Source of the DNA: Cyclaneusma minus
Taxonomy: Eukaryota > Ascomycota > Leotiomycetes > Marthamycetales > Marthamycetaceae
NCBI GenBank assembly: GCA_037179335.1
Contig: JAKZHN010000004.1
Location: 1,302,001-1,366,000 of the forward strand
Length of the DNA: 64,000 nucleotides
Direction of reading: 5' to 3'
The position numbers and the translations under genes are program-made. The notes beneath the pieces were generated by a model that made no database searches, was not told where the DNA came from, and saw only the letters and a program-made list of their open reading frames with translations. This document shows, in pieces, positions 49,545 through 59,855 of the stretch; the first letter of the stretch is position 1; each line of letters begins with the position of its first letter.

Positions 49545-51529
49545 TATATTTATATTTAAACTCTTTTTTTTTCCAAAAGTGAAAAATCAGAATTATAGTT
49601 TTTTGGCTATTTATTATTAATAAAAGCTTTTTCCTTCTATTTAGAGTTATTTTCCAGCCTACATAAATATATTAAAATTAATTTAAATTTAGCAGCTTTA
49701 TATAATATATTTAATACTATTATTTTACTTTTAGTATTTATAACCTTATAAAGGCTATACCATTTGCTATTCTTTTTCTATATTAGAATATTAAATTTTG
49801 GAGAAAATCGCTTAATATTTAAAATATTAAATTTAGTATGTATTTTAAACGCTTTTTTTATATTTGTTTTGGCATAGATTCTTTTAATTTTTTTAACAGC
49901 GTTTTAAATAACTTTAAATTTTTTTAATATTAATGGGAAAGAAAATAATAATATAAGCCTTAAAAACGCTTTTTATGTAAAAACAAAATACCAGTCCGTC
50001 CGATCCTGCTATATTATTAATAGCTTTAATTGCCATTTGCAAAATTACCTTCCTAATAAATTTTAATATATTCGCTTTTATAATATTAAAAGCATAGCAA
50101 AGAATAATATAATACCGTTTATTTTTGCCAATTATATAATAGGCTTTAACGGAAATTAATTTGATTTAAATTTTTAGAATATTAATTTTCTGCTTAAATG
50201 TTTTTTAAAATTCTTTATCAGCATTATAAATAGTTTTATTTAAAAGGCCTAAATAAATATTAATTTATATAATATAAATAGTTTTCTAAATGCATTTGGC
50301 GGTTTTTTAAGTAAGGAATTTAGCTGCTTAATATTTAATAGCTATATTCATAATATAAATAATCAATTTATCGTTTAAAATAAATAAATAAATTAAAATT
50401 TTAATATTAAAATTGAAATTCTGCTTTAAATTAATTCTAAATTTGCCTGGCTTGTTTTTAGAAAATTAATATTTAAAATAGAATTTTGCAATTTTTTTTA
50501 AAAAAAAATTAAATTTTTTACTAGCCTTTATTAAAATAGCTGCCAGTTTTGGTATATTTATATATTTCCATTTATTTTAAAAAGATTTAAAATCAATTTT
50601 AATTAGGTAAATTAAAATGGTATATTTCTAATGCTAAAAAAGAAAAAGAAACCACAAATGGCCCTATTTTGTTTTAATTGCTATTTTAAATTTCCTTTAA
50701 ATTATAATATTATTTAAATTATTAAATTTGATTTTCAATTTATTCATATTTGTTAAGTATAGCAGGAATAGGGTATTACTTTTAATAATATAAAAAAGAA
50801 TTATTTTAAATTGAATAGGAATATTTACAATATCTAGAGTTTTTAATGGCTCATCATTTTTAAATAATATTAAATAAGCTCTTTTGCAATCTTATCGATT
50901 TTAAATCCAAATATAATATTCTAAAAAGCTTTAAATTAAGCCTAATCGATTATACAAAAGCCTGCAGCTTTATTATTTAAAAAAATGCTTTAAAAAATAC
51001 CCAATATATATTTGCCTTTTATCATAATTTTATTTTTAATGAAAATAGATTTTTATTTTTATTTTGACTTAAATGGGTTTAAATAAATAAATATATAAAT
51101 TGTGGTTTATTTATTTAAAATATCTATAATTTATTTTTTATTAACTGGTTCAAATGTTTTTATTATATATATTTTAGTTTTAAATAAATAAAAGCCATGG
51201 TTTTTTAAAAGCTATTTTAAAGGGGTTTTTTAAATAAAGTAATATTTTATAAAATTATAATTAAAAATATAAAATTATATTGCGTTATAGAATTTTTCAT
51301 TATTAGAATCTTTTTGCTAGGAGTCCGAAAAGCGCTTGAAAAACATTATGGAAGGATTGCTATATATATCCTGTATAAGCTAAATAATTAGATATTTTCT
51401 TTTATTAAAAAGAGCATTATTGGGTTTCTTTTTATAATTTGCATTATTATTTATTTTTTTAGTTTTAAAAAACAAAATATATAATATATTTTCCTAATTG
51501 CCCTTTTTCTATATTTAAATATAAATGCT

Positions 51530-51900
51530 TTAAATTTATTTCAATGTTGCTTTTTTTAAAATTTATAATTAATAAACCAATATTCAATATTTTCATAAAT
51601 ATTATATTTTTTAATCCATTTTTAAATTTTCTATTTTTATAATTTTCTAAAAGAATTCGCTTATAGCCTGCATTATTATTGGAGTATTTACCATTAAAGT
51701 ATTTATTTTTAAATTTACCAAAATATTCATTTTTGGATTTACCAAAATATTTATTTTTAAATCCACTATTATTTTTATTTTTAAATTCATTTTTAAATCT
51801 ACCACTATTTTTATTTTTATATTTAGGGCCCCGAAAATTCCTATTATTGTAAAATTGAATTTGGTAATCATAAATATAGGTATGGAATTAATTAACTATT
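51530..51900 (-). pseudogene. copia B gag relic (Asn/Lys-rich repeat and knuckle ghost)
   Basis: Minus strand gives FYNNRNFRGPKYKNKNSGRF then repeated FKNK/YFGK units, followed by KKYNIYENIEYWFINYKF, which has the spacing of the fungal copia knuckle KKCYVCGKEGCWSTNHT with Cys changed to Tyr or otherwise lost. It lies about 2.5 kb inside the 5' LTR. Confidence 0.65.
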
Positions 51901-52792
51901 GCATTAATTTTAATTTAGGCAAAAAGTTTTTTATATTTTGGATATGCAATGCATAAATATATTTAAATTTAAAAATTCCAGCTATTTTTTCAGATAGCTG
52001 GTTTTTAATAAATTTATTATTTTAATATTCTATACCTAAAATTGGCTAAATATTTTTAAATTTTTTAAGTACTATTTTCAAATATTTAATTTTGGTTTTT
52101 ATGAAATTTTGCTAAATTATAATAAATAATCGGGTATTATATTATAAATTCCAATATTTAAAACAAAGGGCTTTAGTTTTAAATTATTAACGAATATATA
52201 TATATATATATTTTTGCAAATACCCAATTATAATATTTAATAGCCTTGCTTTTTAATATATAAAAAAAAGCTTTTGAATAATTAAATTTTGGAATACCAG
52301 CTTTTTTATATATATTTATAAACCTTGGTATTTTTATATTTAAGACATTAAATATTTTTTTATTATAGCGATTTCTATTTTGATACGCTTTTCCTATATA
52401 TTCTTTTTTATTTGCTTATAAATTTAGAGCTTAAGGCTTTAAAATATATTCTTTAAAATCTTGGTTTTAATCTTTTTTTAATTTAAGTCTTTTTTTTAAT
52501 TTTGGTTATAACTGGCATTCAGGCCGAATTGATCCGTGCCAAATTAATTAAATTAATCGGTTTATGGGCCAAAATACGGAATATTTTCTTAACTTTTATA
52601 TAAGTTTTTTAATTAAATTAAAAAATATTTCAAAAAGGTTTTGATAATAGCTGAGCCCATATTTAAACATATAGTATTTTAGCCGTTTTGGGAAAGGAAT
52701 TTAACTCATTTAATTAAGGCTGGTATTAAGAAAATGATATAATTTAATATAGTAAATTTCTTTTAAATAGAGGCAAAGAAAATAAATAACCT

Positions 52793-52852
52793 GATTTTTA
52801 ATTTGATTTTTAATTTGATTTTTAATTTGATTTTTAATTTAATTTTTAATTT
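52793..52852 (+). repeat. 12-bp tandem repeat, five units
   Basis: Unit gatttttaattt repeated five times (fifth with one G-to-A change), in the leader region of copia B. Confidence 0.9.
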
Positions 52853-54346
52853 CAATAAATAAGCTATTGCTAGGGATTTTAATATTTAGTATAAAAATAA
52901 TATAAAAGCTATAAAGGGTATTTTGGATATATCGGCAATTTTCTTTGCTTTGGAGAAAAAAATAAAAATGCAGTAAATTTAGCTTTTTTAAGCTTTTTTT
53001 TATTCGCATTTGGCTTTTTTACAGTTTTTTAAATAATTTCTTTAATAGCTTTTTTAATATTATTAGCTATTTGAAAAATAGCTTACTAAATTTACAAAGT
53101 TTACTTTTTAAAAGCGTTTGCTTACAAATTTTATTATTTATAAAAAGATTTAAGCGCTTTATTTATTTTTATAGTATACCTTTAACTAAAAATAATTTTT
53201 AAAAAACGCATTGCATTAAAAGAATTGGCCACCTTTGTTTTTTAACCATTATTATTTTGGCTACTATTTGAAATTACAAAAAGGCTATTTAAAGGATTAT
53301 TTGGCTAATTGCTATTTATAGCGTTTTCTTTTTATTTTATTTTATAGCTTATTTATTTCAAAATTTTAAAATAATAATTAAATTTAGCCCTTATATCCTA
53401 TAGATTTTTCTTGGTCCATTGATATTATGGATTCTTTATAGCTATAGCTGCCAGCTTTTTAGCTATTTTATATATTTTTCCCCTTTTAATATAAATACCA
53501 TTGCATTTTAAATAATTTTATTTGCCAGTTTAAATTGGTTTTTTATTTATTTATTAAATTTCTTTTGGTAATTTATTTATAATTCTCTTTTTAATTTATT
53601 ATTTCAGTATTAAATATTTATATTAATATAAAATATAAGCATTAACGTTATTTGTAATATAAATAAACGGGTTTTTAATTTTAAAATTATTTGAATGGGC
53701 ATTATTAATATAGCTTTAAAATCCATTTGGAATAAAGAAAAATTATATAATAAGGCTTTTATTAAAGGCTTTATTTAAAAAGCATTTTTAAAAATAATAT
53801 TAAGGGTATTTTGCCTTTAAAAGCAGGCTTGGTAAAGGTATAATAGTATTTGCAAATTATACAAAATAGGCAATTTAAAAAACAATGGTTAAAAAAGAAT
53901 ATATTATTTTAAAATTCTACGCCAATGCTAATAAGCTATATTAGCTATATAATTGGTTTTTAAATAAAATTTATAAAATATAAATTTAAATAAGTTAAAT
54001 TTGAAATAGCGCGTTGAAAAAAGCGCTATACATTTAAAAAAGCTGCGTATTGCAAAGGGTATAATATTATTTTAAGGATGCTAAAGCTTGCAATATATAA
54101 TTTAAAAAGCCGCTTTTTAAAACTTTTAATTTAAAATAGCCGTAATAAATGCAGTCTACCTTGCTATTATTAGCATAGTCGTTTTTTAAAATTGCCAATT
54201 ATTTTTTAAAATTATAATAAAATTGGTAATAAAGCTTTAAAGCTTTTTGCTTTTTTAGCGCAATTGGGATTTCTTTTAAATCGCAATAATCTTTTTTGAA
54301 GATAATTTTGGTTAATCTATGCCTTTATAAAAAAAGCATTAATTAA

Positions 54347-54568
54347 TATTATAATTATTTAAATATAAGTAAATTACGTATATATAGGGTTTTCAATATA
54401 TTATTAATTATAATTAGAAAAAAATAGCTAGCGCAAATATATATGAATAAAGGCATTCCTAGCTTTGGCGCTAGCCTCCTAACTTCTGGCTTTTACCGGT
54501 GCACGGGCCACCGTATGGTCCGTGCCCTAGGTGAATGCCTAAGGCTTTGATTGCAGCCGGAATTGATA
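54347..54568 (-). repeat. 5' LTR of copia B
   Basis: Second B LTR. Its right half is the least mutated (accggtgcacgggccaccg, gtccgtgccctaggtg). It ends ...GGAATTGATA, followed by ttaat. Confidence 0.85.
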
Positions 54569-55017
54569 TTAATTATATTAATTTTTATAGCTAGAAATTA
54601 GCATAGCGTATTTAAATTAAAAGTAATATTTTTTATAATATATTTAAATTTTGGTTTATTTAATAGCTAGTTAAAATTTAAATGATTAATTAAATATTGG
54701 CTAAAAGATTAACGGCAATAAGAAAAAAGACTTGCAAATTAATTTGGAAAGGAAAAAAAAAGTTTAAAAAATAAAAACTAATAATCAAAATAGCGCAATT
54801 ATAGCGCTATACATTAAGCTTACATTTATTGCTAAATTAGGCTTGTATTTATTACTAAGCTAAATTTTAGCATTTATTGCTAAATGTATTAAAAAAACAT
54901 TGATAGGCCTAGTATTTATTACTAGCTGGTAAAAAATTCTATATAACGCTATTATTAATTTTTAAATTTTTGGAAAAAAATTATTAAATGCAAAATATTA
55001 CACCAAAGGTTATACTT

Positions 55018-55198
55018 TATAAAGTTTTAATATAGATAAAAATCCTTTTATTTTTAAAATATTAAAAAGGGAATGGAATTCTACGATTATAAAAAATAGT
55101 GTGTGTGTGCGTGGCTCTCGCTTACTCACGTAATAAATGGGTCTCGTGAGTGGCCCGTGACCCTCACACCCTCGCACCGCCAGGAATTTATTTTAATA
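55018..55198 (-). repeat. 5' LTR of copia A'
   Basis: Same length as 41160-41340 and the least mutated core of the four family-A LTRs (gtgagtggcccgtgaccctc, ctcgcaccgccagg). Followed at 55199 by attgc and the resumed A pol frame. Confidence 0.88.
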
Positions 55199-55203
55199 AT
55201 TGC

Positions 55204-56960
55204 CGGTATTTAAAGCGCAATATTATTAAAGCTAGGATTTATAAGCGGGATTGTTTTTTTAAAAATTTTATTGCAATTATAATTGTAAATACAAAGGATA
55301 ATAATTTGTATAAATTTAAAGCTATTCTGGCTAGTAAAAAATAAATTTATATTATTTTTATTTTCAGGAATTATAAAAAAGCTATTTTTAACCTTTTATA
55401 TAAAACTTAATGGCAGAAGGCTATTAAATATAAACTAAAAGGGGTTTTCACTAATAATACCTCGATTAAAATTGCTATAAATATCGCCTTTAATTTAAAT
55501 TTTATAAAATGGATATTTATTATTAAAATCAATCCCAGTAGCGGGATTAATAAATTTAAAGCTTATTTTATAGCTAGGGGGTTTAAGTAAATTTAAAATA
55601 GATTTTTTTTTATTTTTTTTTCTAGTCTAAATAAAATTTTTTTTTTTTTTTTTATAGTCTAAATAAATATTTTTTATATTTTTTTAGCTATTATAATATA
55701 AAAGGACTTTAAATACCATTATTGTAATATTAGCAACGCTTTTATAAAATCCATTTTTTATAAGCTATTTTATTTAGCTTTGCTTAAAAGCATTATAATT
55801 TAATCGGGGAATATTTTTTAATTAAATAAAGATTTTTACAAATTAAAATAAATTGCCCGGAATTGGAATGTGCTGCTTAAATCTAAAATAATTAAATTAG
55901 GATTTAAGCAAAGCTTTAGCAATTTATATTTATTTATTTACAAAATTATTAGTATATTTATATTTATTTATATTAATAATATTCTTGCCGCTATTAAAAT
56001 AATTATTAAATTCCACTAATTTTATTTTTAATTAATAAACCGGTTTATTATCAAAATTTTTAAAATTTTTAAACAAATTCTTCGTATAAAAGTAATTTGG
56101 AATAAAAGCTCCAAATTTATTTGAATTAATTAAAAATAGTATATTAATAACTTTTGCAAGGAATTTGGCTTTTTAATTAACAAAAAGTAATTATATTTGG
56201 TATTTATAATAAATAATACCAATATAATAATATTAGCCAAAAATAATAAAAAATAAAATAAAATAAATTGCTATTAGCAAAAATTTAACAAGCTTATATT
56301 TGCTATAATATTTATACAATTGGATATTTGTTTTGCAGCTAGCAAGCTAGTATAATTTATATTTAATTTTTGAAAACGCTATAATACTAATTTAATATAA
56401 TTGCTTTATTATTTTAAATTAATTATAAATTCCAAAATTAATTACGAATTAAACAAATTGGATATTATTAGAAATTAATTTAAAATATTTAATAATGCAT
56501 TTTATAAATTATTTTTTAACCGCCGAAGCATTAGTAAATCTATTGCAAAATTATTTAAAAAAATAATATTATAATTAAATAGAAAATAAAAAATATATAG
56601 CTATATTAATTTGCAAAGCCAAATATATTAATATAATTGCCAATATTAAATAAGGCTAATAATTTAAATAAATATTTAAAAATATAGGCTATAGCAAGCT
56701 AATTGGTAAAAATTTATATTATATTAATATAAAAAATAATAATTAAAAAGCTATTGCTTTAATTAAAAATTTCCAATTTTATAAAAAATTTAATATATTA
56801 ATATAGCCTATTAATTTGTGCGTAAATTGGAAAATAAAAGCAAGCAGCGAATTACTTATATATATATATATATATAATATAATTGCGGACGGATTTATTA
56901 AGCTATTTTTAAGGGTTTAATTTAAAAAGTTTAAAAATATATTAAATATGGAAAACCGTT
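55204..56960 (+). pseudogene. copia A pol 3' half: RT and RNase H relic
   Basis: Read through stops the plus strand gives WIFIIKINPSSGINKFKAYF (copia W.FKxKxxxxGxxxRxKARL), FIYINNILAA (YVDDILI with both Asp changed to Asn), and near the end IIADGFIKLFLRV-FKKFKN, matching the RNase H tail MIADGLTKPL. The same sequence occurs on the minus strand at 41360-43220 in copy A'. Stops are mostly TAA/TAG at former Gln/Trp positions. Confidence 0.85.
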
Positions 56961-57072
56961 TTAAATAAAGAATTTTAAAAAAAGAAAAAAATATCCCAAT
57001 ATAGCTTTAGAGGAGCGTTAAAATAGAGAAAATATTGGTTATATTTACAAACCGCTATAAGGCTTAAAAAAA

Positions 57073-57244
57073 TGTTAAAATAAGCTCCTAGCGGTACGGG
57101 AATCACGGGCCATTTACGGGACCTATTTATTACGTGAGTAAATAAAAGACATGCATATAATACCATTTCCTATAATCGTAAAATCCCTTTCCCTTTTTAA
57201 TGCTTTAAAAATAAACGGATTTCTACCCACGTTGAGATTTCACA
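57073..57244 (+). repeat. 3' LTR of copia A
   Basis: Starts TGTTAAAATAAGCTCC and ends GTTGAGATTTCACA, retaining the canonical TG...CA termini. Followed by the target duplication aaaat (57245-57249). It is preceded by the A pol C-terminus and an A-rich run that could be the polypurine tract. Confidence 0.9.
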
Positions 57245-58014
57245 AAAATTGTATAAAATGGTTTTTGGAAGCTGGACAAAATTATTTATAATAAAAAAAC
57301 CTTAGAAATTATTTTTTATTGTTTAAAACCAAGTTTGAACGCTGGAATATAATTTTTAATAAAAACCGCAATTATACTATATTTTATTTTTGCTTTAGCA
57401 AAACGAATTACAATTATTAAAAAATGGAAATTATATTAGCAAAAACGGCCAATGCTATATATTTTATTATAGTATTAAAACCCCTTTTTTAGCTAAATCC
57501 TTAATTTTTAAAGGCCCTATTTTTCTTATTTACCGGTATTGCGTTTTTGCGTAAATGCTTTATTATGCAATTTTATAATTGTTTTTGCTAAGCAAATATC
57601 CTAATTTTAAAAATCCAAAAATATAGTTTTCGCCGAAAAGCAATTTAGTATATTATTAATTAAGGCATTTTGAACAAAAATATTAAAAGGCTAAGCCGCT
57701 GGTGTTTTGCAATATTTTAAAGCTACCGCTGTTTTAGCTATTGTATTAAATATATTTTTAATAAATGCCTTTTTGTAAAGTTTATTCCTAGTATTAATTT
57801 TGCAATATAGTATAGTATTTTATTATTAGCAAACATAATTATAAGTATTTTTTATATTTGTAAATTATTACCGCTTCAAAAGCAAATTTTTATATTATTA
57901 ATTATTATTTCTAGCTCCAATTCTAATACTAATTCTAGCAATTATTATTTAACGCAATTCTACGCGCTTTCGCTTAGCTATTTAATTTTTTTGCAAATGT
58001 ATTTCGCCTGGCCA

Positions 58015-58180
58015 ATTTAAGTTTAAAAAAGCTTTTTTTATTTTTCTCGCTATTAAAAAAGGAAAACAAAAGGCTTTAGACATAAAAAAAAGCTTTTAAA
58101 AGCTTTAATTTAAAGCTATTCCCGCCAAAACAATATTTTATTCTGTTTTTTTTTGCATATAATAAGCAAATTAATATAAA
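58015..58180 (+). repeat. Boundary duplication at the right island, mutated copy
   Basis: Direct copy of 58411-58585. It shares ttaaaaaagctttttttac/t, aaagctttaatt and ttcccgccaaaa with its partner but reads caatattttattctg where the partner reads tggtgttctgttctat, and gcatataataagcaaatt against gcacgtgacgagcaggtt. It lies entirely in AT-rich DNA, directly left of repeat E. Confidence 0.8.
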
Positions 58181-58363
58181 TATAAGGGTTTTATATAAAA
58201 TAAATTACTTAATAATGTATAGCCTAAAGGGCATTAGCCCAATGCAAAAAAGCTTATAAAAAGGTCGCAAATAAAGAAAACTAAGGTCAAAAAAGCTTAA
58301 TTCCTTTTTTTCTCTTTTTTTTATTTTTATTAATTTAAAGCTATTAGATGGCTTAAAAAATTA
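58181..58363 (+). repeat. LTR-like direct repeat E, right copy
   Basis: Partner of 33422-33607, fully AT-shifted (TATAAGGGTTTTATATAAA start, agctattagatggcttaaaaaa end). It is sandwiched between the two copies of the 58.0/58.4 kb duplication. It could be a solo or terminal LTR of the outermost element. Confidence 0.6.
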
Positions 58364-58410
58364 CCCGCCCGCCTCCCTTATATATAATTAGCTAGCTTTT
58401 TATATAGCTC

Positions 58411-58585
58411 GGCTAATTCAAGCTTAAAAAAGCTTTTTTTACTCTTCTCGCTACCAAAAAAGAAAAAAGAAGGCTTGAGGCACGAGGAAAAGCTCTCAAA
58501 AGCTTTAATTCAAGGCTGTTCCCGCCAAAATGGTGTTCTGTTCTATCTCTCCTTCGCACGTGACGAGCAGGTTAACATAAAATCC
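58411..58585 (+). repeat. Boundary duplication at the right island, spared copy
   Basis: Partner of 58015-58180. Composition changes from AT-rich to normal inside this copy (from about 58475). The similarity ends right where homology of the following gene to its paralogue begins (58586), so this repeat supplies the present 5' part of that gene. Confidence 0.8.
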
Positions 58586-59462
58586 AGTTTATGGATAAAT
58601 CCGCCTCCGTCTGAGAGCGATCCGAATGACTTTACCGCAGACGCGACACTCTATATCAACACATTCGAGAGACTAAATTGGAGCACCGTCTTACCCGCAT
58701 ACTCGATCTGGTTATGGCATGTCGGACCCAATGGAGACGTGGTTGATCCAACGGCAGTCTACAGTAAGGATTTCACTGAAAACCCCTCAGTCGAAACCCA
58801 TAACGAAGTTCAACCGAAGATGTGCTCATTCACCTTTAGCTAAGACCAAAGACGACCCCGAGCTCGGAACATTCAACTGGGAGGTCTCTCCCAATGGCTT
58901 CGATCTCTCTCCTTATCCCGTGTTCCTTCTTTGCATCAACAATGTAACTTGGCTGAGTAATGGCACAACAACACATTATTTCAACATGACAACCAACGCC
59001 GCGCCCGTCTCATTATCCCTATCCTCAGCCTCCTCATCCGCTACCACAACTTCCACTACCACAACTCCCACTTCGACATCCACCACAGCAAGCCCACCAG
59101 CCACCTCATCCCCATCCTCCTCCTCGCCCTCCACACCCACCCCAACAATCGGCCTAGCAGTCGGCCTCAGCATCGGCATCCCGCTATTTCTCGCCATCAC
59201 CGGCTTCTTAGGCTTCTCAGGTTTCAAATACTGGAAAGCTCGCAAGGCATCAAGAGTTTCAAGCTATCACGGCAAGGGGGAGCAAATGGACTATTTTAAA
59301 GTGGAGCCTAGCGAAATGGCTGCGAATGGTGGTATGGGGTCAAGATACGAGAGGATGAATAGACCGGACTCGGAGCTGCCGGCTCAGGCTGAGGGGCTGC
59401 AGGCGCATTTTGGATACTTGGAGGCTCCTGCGGGAAGGGAGGCTGCGGAACTTGCGGGGTAG
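58475..59462 (+). CDS. Ser/Thr-stalk single-pass membrane protein, 5' end replaced by repeat DNA
   Basis: Exons 58475-58763 and 58840-59462 (76-bp GTAAGG...TTTAG intron) give 303 residues. After residue about 37 comes an extracellular-type domain (SSLWINPPP, LYINTFERLNWSTV, YSIWLW, FNWEVSPNGF, HYFNMT) with N-glycosylation sequons, a 60-residue Ser/Thr/Pro stalk, one transmembrane helix (IGLAVGLSIGIPLFLAITGF), a basic stop-transfer KYWKARKASR and a cytosolic tail ending QAHFGYLEAPAGREAAELAG. Family not recognised; a close paralogue lies next to it. Odd point: the paralogue has a signal peptide before SLW, but here the first 37 codons come from the boundary repeat and show none, so the protein may not enter the secretory pathway. 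Possible pseudogene or chimeric start. Confidence 0.65.
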
Positions 59463-59855
59463 GGGTGTGGGGATGGTGGGGGGTTGGTGTGGTGTGGTAG
59501 ATGAGGTCTTGTTGGTTGGTACCTTAGGTGGTGTTTGGAGGTCTTGGGTCTGGATTGAGGCTAATTTGAGCCGGTGACAGGTGTAAGCTTTATAATATAC
59601 CTACTTCTAGATTAGAATGATGTGATTATTTGATTGTCAGTGTCTCAGATACAGAACAATGATACCAGATTGGGACCCGGAAGAGAGGTCTTGAAGCCTG
59701 ACTTTCAACTTTCAAGATCGTTTATCAAGATCTCTTAGCTCTATGCTCCGACGAGCGTTGAGATATATACTTTTTTTCTGACAGAAAACGGAGACTTTGA
59801 AGAGTAGGTTGGGTTTTGCAGCCGCCACCAGAACTATTTCCTTCTTTGTCTTCAA

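Larger units (their letters stand above)
46070..54568 (-). mobile_element. Ty1/copia element B, nested in A'
   Basis: 8499-bp element with LTRs at 46070-46291 and 54347-54568 and target duplication ctaat (46065-46069)/ttaat (54569-54573). Minus-strand coding in order: gag knuckle region near 51.6-51.9 kb, RT at 47.2-47.95 kb, RNase H C-terminus near 46.5 kb. Removing it joins A' sequence that matches the uninterrupted A copy near 38.22-38.28 kb (aattccagctaataaa and ggcttataatgtattaaaaaa). It is longer than A by about 3 kb; a less mutated segment at 48.3-49.6 kb may be a further insertion. Confidence 0.88.
41160..55198 (-). mobile_element. Ty1/copia element A' (second copy of family A), inserted inverted in A
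   Basis: Minus-strand copy of the A family with LTRs of 181 bp (41160-41340 and 55018-55198) and target duplication gttgc (41155-41159)/attgc (55199-55203), differing by one transition. It interrupts the A pol frame between GGC and RYLKR; removing it rejoins the frame exactly. Without the nested element B it is about 5.5 kb, nearly the same as A. Its RT-RNase H part lies at 41360-43220. Confidence 0.9.
37610..57244 (+). mobile_element. Ty1/copia element A (outer), split by nested elements
   Basis: LTRs of 172 bp at each end (37610-37781, 57073-57244) and a perfect 5-bp target duplication, aaaat, at 37605-37609 and 57245-57249. Its own sequence is 37610-41159 plus 55204-57244, about 5.6 kb, a normal copia length. 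The pol reading frame runs AYIAIIPLFNIELVFKIGGC up to 41159 and resumes RYLKRNIIKARIYKRDCFF at 55204, so the split is inside pol. The 3' half retains copia RT and RNase H landmarks. No intact frame remains. Confidence 0.9.

Noticed and set aside
52793..52852. Possible CRISPR-like or satellite array
   Set aside because: Only five 12-bp units with no spacers; an ordinary short tandem in a eukaryotic genome.
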